Under the pieces are notes generated by a model. That model ran no database searches. It saw nothing but the letters and a program-made list of their open reading frames with translations, and was not told the origin of the DNA. The translations under genes and the position numbers were made by a program. From a virus, in the IMG/VR virus record IMGVR_UViG_3300046514_000858, positions 29,746 through 93,745 of that record: a stretch of DNA of 64,000 bases; one strand, written 5' to 3'. This document shows positions 40,814 to 48,909 of this stretch, piece after piece (the stretch's first letter is position 1; the number at the start of each line of letters is the position of its first letter).

Positions 40814-41226
40814 TCAAGAAGACGACGATCTCGTTCCACGATACCGGCGACCGCGGTGATCTCGCCGTCTTCGATCTGCCGGGCCCGGAGTGGCAGGGCG
40901 TCCGGACATGTCCATTCGAGCCCCGCCGGATCTTCTGGATCACGAACATGCAGCAGCTCGGCCGCCGGGGCGGCCACGCGCATCGCAAGGGCGAACAGTT
41001 CCTCTTCTGCCCGACCGGCGGCGTCCAGATCGCGTACCAGTGCCCGGAAGGCAAGGGGCTGGTGGTGCTGAAGGGCTCCAGCGTCGGCGCGTACGTCCCG
41101 CCTCTGCACTGGCTGGACATCCGGAACCTGCACACGAAGACGGTGCTCGTCGTGCTGGCCTCGAATCCGTATGACGAAGCGGACTATATCCGCGACCCCG
41201 AGGAGTTCAAGAGGCTCTGCAAGTGA
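40810..41226 (+). CDS. WxcM/FdtA-like dTDP-sugar 3,4-ketoisomerase (138 aa)
   Basis: Single cupin of the WxcM C-terminal type: RGDLAVFDL, RRGGHAHRKGEQFLFC with the catalytic His pair, VPPLHWLDI and NPYDEADYIRDPEEF. In FdtA/QdtA the reaction is isomerisation of dTDP-4-keto-6-deoxyglucose to the 3-keto sugar. The aminotransferase that uses this product is the next gene. Confidence 0.85.
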   Translation: MIKKTTISFHDTGDRGDLAVFDLPGPEWQGVRTCPFEPRRIFWITNMQQLGRRGGHAHRKGEQFLFCPTGGVQIAYQCPEGKGLVVLKGSSVGAYVPPLHWLDIRNLHTKTVLVVLASNPYDEADYIRDPEEFKRLCK

Positions 41227-42299
41227 AGGTTCCCTACCACGACCTGCAGCCGATCCTCGACATCGAATCCTCCGCCATCGCGGACGCCATGGCTCGCGTC
41301 ATGAAGTCGGGCCGCCTGATCCTCGGGCCGGAAGTGGAAGCATTCGAGTACGAGCTCGCCGAGCGGATGGGATACGCCCACGCCATCGGAGTGGCCAACG
41401 GCACGGACGCCATTGAGCTCGTGCTGGCCCAGCGCCCCTCACACGGCGGCAACGAGGTGCTAGTCCCGGCCAACAGCGCGCCCGCGACGGTGACCGCGGT
41501 CATGCGCGCCGGATGCAGGCCGGTATACTGCGAGGTCCAGCGCAACGGGATTATCAACCCGGAGAAGCTGGGCTACTTCCTGACGCCCCAGACCTTCGCC
41601 GTGCTGGCAGTGGACCTGTATGGACAGCCCTGCGACTACCGGGCGCTGGCCAACTTCGCACACGCGCGCCAGCTCGCGCTCTACTCCGACGGCGCGCAGG
41701 CGTTCGGATCTCAGAGCACCGCCCGACTCTACGTCAACGCCCAGACCATCAGCTTCTACCCGACCAAGGCGCTCGGCGCGCTTGGGGACGGGGGCGCGAT
41801 CCTGACCAACGATCAGGGTCTGATGCTCGACCTCCGGGCCCGGCGCTTCTACGGGATCTACGACCGCCGCACCCTGCAGCAGGACTTCCTCGGCTGCAAC
41901 TCCCGGCTGGACGAGCTGCAGGCCGCGATCCTGCGTGAGCGCATGGATGTCGCCGAGAAGTGGTGCGAGGTCCGCCGCGCGGTGGCGTGGTTCTACCACA
42001 AGTGGATCCGGACCGATCTCCAGCGCCGCTCCTACGACCACAACCAGAACTACCACATCTTCAACATCCACTGCCAAGATCGGGACGGATCCCGCGAGCG
42101 GCTGGCCGGGCGAGAGATCGAGACGGCCATCCATTATCCGATCCCGGCGCACCGCCAGTCCCCCAGCGCCGCGCCGTATCGCGACTTGCCGATCACTGAA
42201 GACTTCTGTCGGACGACGCTGTCACTACCGATCTGGGTCGGGATGTCCGACGACCAGATCCATAGTGTAGTGGGCGGCGTCAACGAGTTGTGCAAATGA
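41223..42299 (+). CDS. DegT/DnrJ/EryC1-family sugar aminotransferase, FdtB-like (358 aa)
   Basis: PLP-dependent fold type I: VANGTDAIELVL phosphate-binding loop, LYGQPCDY, YSDGAQAFGS (PLP-binding Asp) and FYPTKALGALGDGG with the Schiff-base Lys182. Followed by a C-terminal HYPIPAHRQ. With the FdtA-like gene it should yield a 3-amino-3,6-dideoxyhexose on dTDP. Overlaps both neighbours by four bases. Confidence 0.88.
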   Translation: MKVPYHDLQPILDIESSAIADAMARVMKSGRLILGPEVEAFEYELAERMGYAHAIGVANGTDAIELVLAQRPSHGGNEVLVPANSAPATVTAVMRAGCRPVYCEVQRNGIINPEKLGYFLTPQTFAVLAVDLYGQPCDYRALANFAHARQLALYSDGAQAFGSQSTARLYVNAQTISFYPTKALGALGDGGAILTNDQGLMLDLRARRFYGIYDRRTLQQDFLGCNSRLDELQAAILRERMDVAEKWCEVRRAVAWFYHKWIRTDLQRRSYDHNQNYHIFNIHCQDRDGSRERLAGREIETAIHYPIPAHRQSPSAAPYRDLPITEDFCRTTLSLPIWVGMSDDQIHSVVGGVNELCK

Positions 42300-43351
42300 A
42301 GATCGCCTTCGTCGACACCTACTATCCTGACGTCCTCGTCGGGCGTGACAAGGTCTCGTACGCGTCGCGCATGGCCGATCTGATGCGCCTCCACTTCGGG
42401 ACGGCGTACTACTACTCCGACGCGTTCAAGAAGATGGGCTGGACAGCCATCGACATCATCGGGAACGACACGGATGGCCGCAAGCTCTGGTGCGCCGAGG
42501 CGGGCCTCACGTACGAGAACGATCAGGCGTCCGTCATCGACCAGCTCGTCATCTTCGAGCCGGACATCGTTTACATGCAGGACCTCGGCTTCTTCGAACC
42601 CACCCAGATCGCGGGTCTCAAGAAGCGCCTGTACTGGAAGTTTGTGTCCCAGCACTCCTGCCCGTGGGCCGGAGACAACCGCATTAAGGCGTTCGACGCC
42701 GTCTTCTCGTCCTTCCCGCACTACCTTCCGCGGATCTCCGCGCTGGGCGTTCAGACGTCCATGCTGCCCATCGCTTTCGGCCACCGCGTGCTGGAGCACA
42801 TCAAGCCCCAGCGCCGCGACCTACCCGTGACGTTCGTCGGGGGTCTGAACGGCACGAGCGGGCACTGGGCGCAGGGCACTGTGATGATGGAGCATGTCGC
42901 TGCCGAGGTCCCGGCCTTCAAGTGGTGGGGCTACTTCATCGGCGAGCCGCGCAACTACCCGGCGCTCCAGCGCACCTATCAAGGCCCGGCGTGGGGCATG
43001 AAGATGTACAACGTCTACGCCCGGTCGCAGATGGTGATCAATCGCCACGGCGAGGTTGCCGAAGGCTACTCCAACAACATGCGCATGTTCGAGGCGACCG
43101 GCTGCGGCGCGCTTCTGCTCACCGAGCAGTCGAAGAACCTGCACGATTACTTCGCGCCGGGCATGGAATGCGTCGCGTACCGTGAGCCCGCGGAGCTGGT
43201 CGACATTATCAACAAGCAACTCCTCTGGCAGCCCGAGCTGGTGGCCGACATCGCGAAGCGCGGACAGGCTCTCACGCTGGAGAACCACACGTACGAAAAG
43301 CGGCTCGCCCAGATCGAACCCTTCCTGCAGAAGATCGCGGCGGGCAAATGA
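42296..43351 (+). CDS. GT-B-like glycosyltransferase, CgeB type (351 aa)
   Basis: C-terminal signature VINRHGEVAEGYSNNMRMFEATGCGALLLTEQ in short pieces, then NLHDYFAPGMECVAY and a helical tail, matches the CgeB/DUF3880-Glyco_trans_1_2 pattern. N-terminal Rossmann half begins KIAFVDTYYPDVL. Coupled to the aminotransferase gene through ATGA. Confidence 0.8.
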   Translation: MKIAFVDTYYPDVLVGRDKVSYASRMADLMRLHFGTAYYYSDAFKKMGWTAIDIIGNDTDGRKLWCAEAGLTYENDQASVIDQLVIFEPDIVYMQDLGFFEPTQIAGLKKRLYWKFVSQHSCPWAGDNRIKAFDAVFSSFPHYLPRISALGVQTSMLPIAFGHRVLEHIKPQRRDLPVTFVGGLNGTSGHWAQGTVMMEHVAAEVPAFKWWGYFIGEPRNYPALQRTYQGPAWGMKMYNVYARSQMVINRHGEVAEGYSNNMRMFEATGCGALLLTEQSKNLHDYFAPGMECVAYREPAELVDIINKQLLWQPELVADIAKRGQALTLENHTYEKRLAQIEPFLQKIAAGK

Positions 43352-44274
43352 AGCACTACTGCACGCTGTTCGATCTGAACTACGCCGCCAAGGGCCTCGC
43401 CCTGTACGAGTCCATCGCCCGTCACTCTTCGGAGGACTTCATCCTCTGGACCGTGCCGATGAACGACAAGACGTGGGATTTCCTGCAGCACACCAAGAAT
43501 CTCCGACCGAACATGGCGGTCTTCCGCGACAGCGAGGTTTTCAACGACCGCTTCTGCAAGGCGGCATATGATCGAGAGATCAGCTACCGCTGCTTCATGG
43601 CGGCCCCTTGGCTACTACACCATCTCCTCGACATGCCGAGCATCGACGAGGCGACCTACCTTGACGCCGATCTGGGATTCTACGCCGACCCCAAGATCGC
43701 GCACGACGAGATGGGCGACAACTCCGTCGGCATCGTGCCTCACCGCTTCATGCCGCACGACGTCGCCCGGCTGTCGCCCAACGGCTGGTTCAACGTCTCT
43801 TGGGTCACGGTGAAGCGCGACAAGTGGGGGATGCCGATCCTGTCGCGCTGGCGCGAGCAGACGCTGGAGAAGTGCGACCGCGAAAGCTGCGGCGATCAGA
43901 AGTACCTAAACGAGTGGCCGACCTTCTGGAACGAAGACGGCGACGGCGTGCACATCTTCAGCCATGAAGGCATTGGCGTCGCTCCGTGGAACGCCATGAA
44001 ATATCGTTTCTTCCCGGGCCCCAAGATCGCGCTGCAGGACGGCCCGGGGTTCGGATCGTGGCAGAAAAAGGAGATCGTCTTCTACCACTACCACGAGCTG
44101 AAGCGCCGCGCGAAGAACGATTATCAACTGACCGGCTACCCGCTACCCGAGGCGTGCAAGGAGCTGATCTACAAGCCGTACATAGCCCAACTTGAGGTGG
44201 GCGAGGATCTCATCACCGAATACGAAAGGACATCGCCATGGTCAAAATCCACTCCCTCCGCACCGACGACCTGA
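43348..44274 (+). CDS. GT8-like nucleotide-sugar transferase (308 aa)
   Basis: YLDADLGFYADP contains the D-x-D metal site in the context of GT8/GT-A enzymes; HEGIGVAPWN and FYHYHEL follow. Start overlaps the previous stop, and its C-terminal 12 codons overlap the next gene in another frame. Confidence 0.75.
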   Translation: MKHYCTLFDLNYAAKGLALYESIARHSSEDFILWTVPMNDKTWDFLQHTKNLRPNMAVFRDSEVFNDRFCKAAYDREISYRCFMAAPWLLHHLLDMPSIDEATYLDADLGFYADPKIAHDEMGDNSVGIVPHRFMPHDVARLSPNGWFNVSWVTVKRDKWGMPILSRWREQTLEKCDRESCGDQKYLNEWPTFWNEDGDGVHIFSHEGIGVAPWNAMKYRFFPGPKIALQDGPGFGSWQKKEIVFYHYHELKRRAKNDYQLTGYPLPEACKELIYKPYIAQLEVGEDLITEYERTSPWSKSTPSAPTT

Positions 44275-45188
44275 AGCTCCTCGGATACACCCAGTTCTCC
44301 GGGCTCAACTTCAAGGGCGCGACGATGGTCGACACCATCGAAGAGGCCGATGCCGTCTTCATCCCGCTCCCGACCCGACCCGTGCTCGACCCGAGCCAGC
44401 GCGGCATCCACATGGGCGCGCCGGAGCTGCAGGAGATCATCACCAAGTTCGGGCTGGAGGAGAAGCGCGTCATCACGTACGATTGCAGCGACTTCACGGC
44501 GGACTACACCGCCACCAACCCCAACTGCATCTTCATCCGCTGCAGCGCAAAGGGCTGGTACGTCCGGCAGATGCCGCGGACCATCTCGTGGCCGTGGCCC
44601 GTCGAAAACTGGGCCGACGTCGTCCCGATGCCGGAAGGTGGATTCAAGTACGACGTCTCCGGCCACATGTGGCTCAGCTCCTCCACCCGAGTGAACGCCA
44701 TCGACAGCGTCCGGGAGACCTTCGGCGCGCGGGCGGACCTCGTGACCCGCAAGGAGTTCTGGGGCTACCTCGAACGCGACGACCTCGCCCGGGCCATGCC
44801 TATGAAGGTCGCCATGAAGAAGTCCATGCAGGAGAGCCGAGTCTCCCTCTGCCCGGCGTCGATCCCCAACGTCTTCCCGTACCGGTTCTTCGAGGCTCTG
44901 AGCGCCGGACGCGTGCCTGCGCTGTTCTGCTCCGACTACGTCCTACCGTTCGGCACCAAGGTGAAGTACAACGACTTCTGCCTGATGTTCGGCGAGGAGG
45001 ACAGCAGGCAGGCCGGGCCTCTGATCAAGGAGTGGCTGTCGCGTCACACAGACGACGAGATCATCGCCATGGGCCTGCGCGGGCGCGAGGCGTTCCAGCA
45101 GTGGCTCAACGTGCGTGATCGCGGCGACGAGCTCATGACGTACGCTATCGAAGAGGCGCTGCGATACGACGGGCTACTCAAGCCCTAA
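44238..45188 (+). CDS. Exostosin-like (GT47) glycosyltransferase (316 aa)
   Basis: C-terminal half matches exostosin-type transferases: SRVSLCPASIPNVFPYRFFEALSAGRVPALF followed by LPFGTKVKYNDF, with R-F-x-E-A-L-x-A-G nucleotide-sugar motif. Starts 37 bases inside the previous gene. AAAGGAC may serve as ribosome site. Confidence 0.72.
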   Translation: MVKIHSLRTDDLKLLGYTQFSGLNFKGATMVDTIEEADAVFIPLPTRPVLDPSQRGIHMGAPELQEIITKFGLEEKRVITYDCSDFTADYTATNPNCIFIRCSAKGWYVRQMPRTISWPWPVENWADVVPMPEGGFKYDVSGHMWLSSSTRVNAIDSVRETFGARADLVTRKEFWGYLERDDLARAMPMKVAMKKSMQESRVSLCPASIPNVFPYRFFEALSAGRVPALFCSDYVLPFGTKVKYNDFCLMFGEEDSRQAGPLIKEWLSRHTDDEIIAMGLRGREAFQQWLNVRDRGDELMTYAIEEALRYDGLLKP

Positions 45189-45281
45189 GACCCGCGGGTG
45201 GTATGTACCCGACCAAGTCCGGTCGGGGAGGACCGGGATTCCCGCCGCCGGACAACACCGGCTTCTAGGGTCCAAGATGGC
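45189..45281 (+). promoter_or_regulatory. Intergenic region with P-C element
   Basis: No ORF; several short GC hairpins but no T tract. Ends with GTCCAAGATGGC (45270-45281) immediately before the GTG at 45282. Confidence 0.5.
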
Positions 45282-45968
45282 GTGCACATCGTAGTCGCAT
45301 CGACTGCATCGTACTCAGACGCGTGGGGCCCGTTTCAGGCGCTCTTCCGGATGTTCTGGAAGGACTGTCCGTTCCCGGTCACGCTCGTCACCGACCGCGG
45401 CACAGAACCGTGGGATCTCGGCCAGCGCTTCGACGTCGGTGATGATCGAGGATGGTGCAAGAACCTCCTCGCCTTCGTGAAGGACGTGCCCGAGGACAAG
45501 GTCCTCCTCCTGCAGGAAGACTTCTGGCTCAACTTCCCGACCGACACGGCGTTTATCAATCGCGCCGTCGCAGCTATGAATGCCGACCCCAAGATCGCGG
45601 CGTTCCGCATCTATCCCTGCCCCGGGCCAGAGGGACCGATCAACGAGGAGTATGGTCTTCTCCGGCCGGGCTCGGCCTACCGCGTGAGCTGTCAGGCCAC
45701 GATCTGGCGCAAGGACGAGCTCGTCAACCTCCTCGAACGATTCGATCACCCGCGGGACTTCGAGATCCAAGGCACCATCTACGCCAACGCCGAGCGCGCA
45801 CACTTGAAGTACGTCGCCGTCGAGGAGCGCGATCCGAACAAGTGGCCGATCCAGTATTACTGCTCCGCCATCACCCGCGGAGAGTTCGACCGGGGCGCGC
45901 TGGAGTTCTGCAAGAAAATGGGCGTGCCGGTGCATGAAGGCCGCCCCATCATGGGCGGTCCAAGGTAA
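45282..45968 (+). CDS. GT-A-like glycosyltransferase (228 aa)
   Basis: Paralogue of the gene at 10628: begins IVVASTASYSDAWGPF, has DRGTEPW and VLLLQEDFWL and ends with an Arg/Tyr/Glu motif. GTG start 5 bases after P-C, without ribosome site. The acidic pair in LLQEDFW could be the metal site. Confidence 0.7.
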   Translation: MHIVVASTASYSDAWGPFQALFRMFWKDCPFPVTLVTDRGTEPWDLGQRFDVGDDRGWCKNLLAFVKDVPEDKVLLLQEDFWLNFPTDTAFINRAVAAMNADPKIAAFRIYPCPGPEGPINEEYGLLRPGSAYRVSCQATIWRKDELVNLLERFDHPRDFEIQGTIYANAERAHLKYVAVEERDPNKWPIQYYCSAITRGEFDRGALEFCKKMGVPVHEGRPIMGGPR

Positions 45969-45971
45969 TAG
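45958..45971 (+). promoter_or_regulatory. P-C element
   Basis: GTCCAAGGTAATAG overlapping the end of the glycosyltransferase gene; ATG of the XhlA-like gene at 45985. Confidence 0.6.
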
Positions 45972-45984
45972 CAACGGATTGCCC

Positions 45985-46272
45985 ATGACTTCAGACGAAA
46001 AACTTGACCGTCTCAGCAACGAAGTACACCAGCTCGGACTCGGGCTCGCCCGAGTCGAAGGCGGGATCACGGCACAGAACGCCTTGCTGGGCCAGTACCG
46101 ACACGAGATCGCAGAGGCCAAGACCCAGACCAACAAGCTCGAAGGCCGCATCTGGGGCATCGTGATCGCCGTCGCCGGGTTCGGCCTCTCGTCCATCGCC
46201 GCCCTCGTCATGTCCGCCACCCTGCATACCAAAGCCCATGAGGCCGTCGCCATGGTGGCGCGGCTCTTTTGA
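45985..46272 (+). CDS. XhlA-like coiled-coil membrane protein, possible holin partner (95 aa)
   Basis: A coiled coil (DEKLDRLSNEVHQL...LEGRI) leads into one C-terminal transmembrane helix (about residues 58-80, GIVIAVAGFGLSSIAALV). This is the plan of XhlA/haemolysin-type proteins that assist holins. Its place after the tail genes and before a lipoprotein suits a lysis cassette, but no endolysin was recognised. Confidence 0.65.
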   Translation: MTSDEKLDRLSNEVHQLGLGLARVEGGITAQNALLGQYRHEIAEAKTQTNKLEGRIWGIVIAVAGFGLSSIAALVMSATLHTKAHEAVAMVARLF

Positions 46273-46283
46273 TTGGAGTGACC

Positions 46284-46862
46284 ATGAACCGCTTCGCCCG
46301 CGTCCTGCCTCTTCTCGCTCTCCTGTGCCTGTTCGCCCTGTCCCTCACGGGATGCGGCCTGCTGGATACCTTCTTCCTCGGGGATCCGACCGATCCGACC
46401 TCGGTCTCGAATCCGCCCGCGAAGCAGTTCGCGGACGCGATCAGCGTTCTTATCCCGGTATGGGGTCCCATCTCCGCCACGGCCCTGACCGGATTCGGCT
46501 GGCTCTATGCTCACCTGCGCGGCAAGAAGCGCGAGTCGGCGTTCCCGGCGCTGGTCCTCGACATCATCAACGCGGTGATGGCGGCCAAGGGCGGCACGTT
46601 GAACTACGATCTCCTCTACACGACCCTCAAGGATGCGACCACTCTGTTCGCCAACAAGGACAAGTTCGTCAAGCTGGTGGACGATGTGCAGGCGTCGCTG
46701 AAGCAGGTACTCGCTGATGGGTTCCAGCCGGAAGACATCGGGAAGGTCGTCGACGCCGTCAAGGCCGACTTCGTTGACGTCGCGGCCATTCCCAGCGCAC
46801 CTGCTGCGCCCGTCGCCCCCGCCGCCCCCGCCCCGGAAGCCCCGGCAGCGCCGAGCGCCTAA
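46284..46862 (+). CDS. Lipoprotein with second hydrophobic segment (192 aa)
   Basis: Signal peptide with lipobox LTGC (Cys at residue 24), a second hydrophobic stretch (about 52-75), a helical body and a Pro/Ala-rich tail. TGGAGTG ribosome site. Could be an envelope-facing lysis accessory or superinfection-exclusion lipoprotein; the Pro-rich tail recalls spanin-like proteins, without clear homology. Confidence 0.65.
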   Translation: MNRFARVLPLLALLCLFALSLTGCGLLDTFFLGDPTDPTSVSNPPAKQFADAISVLIPVWGPISATALTGFGWLYAHLRGKKRESAFPALVLDIINAVMAAKGGTLNYDLLYTTLKDATTLFANKDKFVKLVDDVQASLKQVLADGFQPEDIGKVVDAVKADFVDVAAIPSAPAAPVAPAAPAPEAPAAPSA

Positions 46863-46863
46863 G

Positions 46864-47322
46864 CTCGGCCCCGGCGGCTGGCGCTTCAAAGAGAAGCGCG
46901 AGAACGCCGAATACTGGCTCTGTTCCGAAGGGACGATCTTCTGCGGTGGAGAATACCGTCCGGGACTGGGCCTGTGCACCAACTGCCGCACGCGCCGCTA
47001 CCATCAGAAAAAAGGGAAGGACACGCGCCGCAATGTCTGGACGTTCATCCGGTATCACGATCAGAGCGGCGCGCGGTCCGGCGGTGGTGGCCACCTCTTC
47101 ATCCGGTACTCTCCTGCCCTATTCCAAAACAAGAAGCGTCGCAATCTCTCGTACGCGCGCGTTCTTTATGAAAGGGTGATGAGGACAACATTGTCACCCG
47201 ATCAAGTGGTCGTTTATCTGGGGGCTGGGTCAGTGCCAACGTTTGAAGAGCTCCATGTCGTGGGTCGTGACCAGACTCATGACGCTCAACTGACCAAAGT
47301 TCTCATGTACCGCGGATTCTAA
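46864..47322 (+). CDS. HNH-like protein without a clear start (about 152 codons)
   Basis: The frame begins inside or just after the lipoprotein gene and has no start codon near 46862; the only upstream ATG in frame is 46717, deep in the lipoprotein gene. GPGGWRFK, CSEGTIFCGG, CTNCRTRRYH and YARVLYERVMRTTLSPDQVV resemble HNH/NUMOD-type phage endonucleases, but the final catalytic HH-N block appears degenerate. Either a frameshift fusion, an unusual start, or a decaying gene. Third positions are less GC-rich than neighbours. Confidence 0.5.
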   Translation, partial: LGPGGWRFKEKRENAEYWLCSEGTIFCGGEYRPGLGLCTNCRTRRYHQKKGKDTRRNVWTFIRYHDQSGARSGGGGHLFIRYSPALFQNKKRRNLSYARVLYERVMRTTLSPDQVVVYLGAGSVPTFEELHVVGRDQTHDAQLTKVLMYRGF

Positions 47323-47332
47323 GGAGATCACC

Positions 47333-48232
47333 TTGAAGAGCCTGAAAGTTGAGCTGGAGCCCGCAAAGAACGGCTGGGCAGAGATCGACGTCACGTCGTG
47401 CCTCCACTTCGGTCATGCCTGCCATCTTCGTGAGCAGACGCTCGCGCTCTTCGACGAGGTGATGCAGACCCCCGGGCGTTACCTGTGGTCGCTCGGCGAC
47501 AATCAGGACAACGGCACCAAGAACTCCCCCGGGGCAAGCGTGTACGAGAACACGCACAACCCCAAGCAGCAGCTCATCCTCTCGGCCGCCATGTACCGCC
47601 CGCTCGTGAAGGCGGACAAGGTCGTCATGTTCCAAGACTCGAACCACTCCGCCCGGATCATGAAGGACGTCGGCTTCATCACGTCGGAAGACGCGATGTA
47701 CCGTCTCCTGACCGGCGACGCGCTGTCGAAGCGCGACTGGAAGGTCGTGGAGAAGTACGCCATCGGCGGCTTCGCCGGGCGCGACAAGGCGCAGGCCGAG
47801 AAGTGGATCGTCGACCTCGCCGCCGACTGCCCGGACGTGCGCACTCGGAAGCCTCTCTGGGGCGGCTGGCAGGCCATCACCGAGGTCAAGGTCGGATCCC
47901 AGACGTACACCGTCCACTCCATGCACGGCGAGGGCGCGGGCACCGCGTCGGCGTCGGCGCTGCAGGCCGTCATGAAGCAGCAGGAGATCGCCCACGCCGA
48001 CCTATTCCTCCGCGGCCACCACCACAAGCGCGTGCTGGCCGATGCGGACTACGCGCACTTCACCTCGCACGGGCAGGACGCGGAGATGCGCCGGATCGGA
48101 TACCTGACCACGGGCTGCATGCTCGGCTACCACAACTCGTACGGCGAGGCCAAGGGCTACCGTCCGACGTCGCCCGGCATGGCCCGCCTCCACCTGAACG
48201 CCAAGGAGCACCGTTTCCGTCTGTCAATGTAA
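47333..48232 (+). CDS. Calcineurin-like metallophosphoesterase (299 aa)
   Basis: TTG start 6 bases after AAGGAG. Metal-ligand motifs appear in the expected order: HFGH (about 27-30), LGDNQD (54-59), a NH pair (SNHSA), HGEG and GHHHKR (about 229-233). Such phage phosphoesterases act on nucleic acids or phosphorylated metabolites; the substrate here is unknown. Confidence 0.8.
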   Translation: MKSLKVELEPAKNGWAEIDVTSCLHFGHACHLREQTLALFDEVMQTPGRYLWSLGDNQDNGTKNSPGASVYENTHNPKQQLILSAAMYRPLVKADKVVMFQDSNHSARIMKDVGFITSEDAMYRLLTGDALSKRDWKVVEKYAIGGFAGRDKAQAEKWIVDLAADCPDVRTRKPLWGGWQAITEVKVGSQTYTVHSMHGEGAGTASASALQAVMKQQEIAHADLFLRGHHHKRVLADADYAHFTSHGQDAEMRRIGYLTTGCMLGYHNSYGEAKGYRPTSPGMARLHLNAKEHRFRLSM

Positions 48233-48342
48233 TCCCCGGCGGATCGGGGTGTGATCGACTTGTGCCTGCTTATTCCGGGCGCTCGCCGTGAGGCCCAGAA
48301 GCCGCCACCCTGATCCGTCGATTATCAACGCTTGAGGAATCT
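48233..48342 (+). other. Short intergenic region
   Basis: A CCCCG/CGGGG hairpin follows the phosphoesterase stop without a T tract. No P-A, P-B or P-C element is visible. Confidence 0.35.
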
Positions 48343-48909
48343 ATGAGCCGCGAAACCATGAAGCCCTGTAAGTCCTGCGGGTCCACCTGCGATGGACAGT
48401 TCAGCGCCTTCTGCTCCACCAAGTGCAAGACCGGCCAGCAGGCCGTCGAGCAGCTCGGCACCCAGCTCATCAACCTGAAGCCCGCCGCCGTGAAGCACAT
48501 CTACTTCTACGACTTCGCGTTCGGCGACCTCTGCGATCTGTTCACGACGTACCTGATCAAGCATCTGAACGCCTCCGACCTGACGAAGCAGCGGGTCATC
48601 CTGCGCGCGCTGGAACGCGTCGAGCGGGCGATCACGACCAAGCTGGACAAGTGGAATCCCGCCCCCGCGATCCGCAAGACGATCAAGGACGAGATCGAGG
48701 CGCTGTACCACGCCAACATGCTGATCTGGCGGTGGAAGGATGAGCACTTCACTCATGGCCCGGAGTATCGCCTCCAGACTCCCACCGACGAAACGTGGGC
48801 CGACTTCGTGGACGCCTACGCCCTGCGTGACGCCGCGCGCCGTCAGCTCGACCGTCTCGTCGAAGGTTTCACCATGACGGACAAAACCTATGATCAGCCC
48901 CGATCCTAA
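48343..48909 (+). CDS. Zinc-finger hypothetical protein (188 aa)
   Basis: N-terminal CKSCGSTC...FCSTKC zinc knuckle (residues about 9-28), helical remainder with an aromatic centre (HIYFYDFAFGDLCDLFTTYL). GAGGAA ribosome site. Overlaps the epimerase gene by 20 bases. No family recognised. Confidence 0.6.
   Translation: MSRETMKPCKSCGSTCDGQFSAFCSTKCKTGQQAVEQLGTQLINLKPAAVKHIYFYDFAFGDLCDLFTTYLIKHLNASDLTKQRVILRALERVERAITTKLDKWNPAPAIRKTIKDEIEALYHANMLIWRWKDEHFTHGPEYRLQTPTDETWADFVDAYALRDAARRQLDRLVEGFTMTDKTYDQPRS

Noticed and set aside
47157-47168. GCGTTCTTT before ATG in the HNH-like frame
   Set aside because: The ATG opens a three-codon frame and the site lies within apparent coding sequence.
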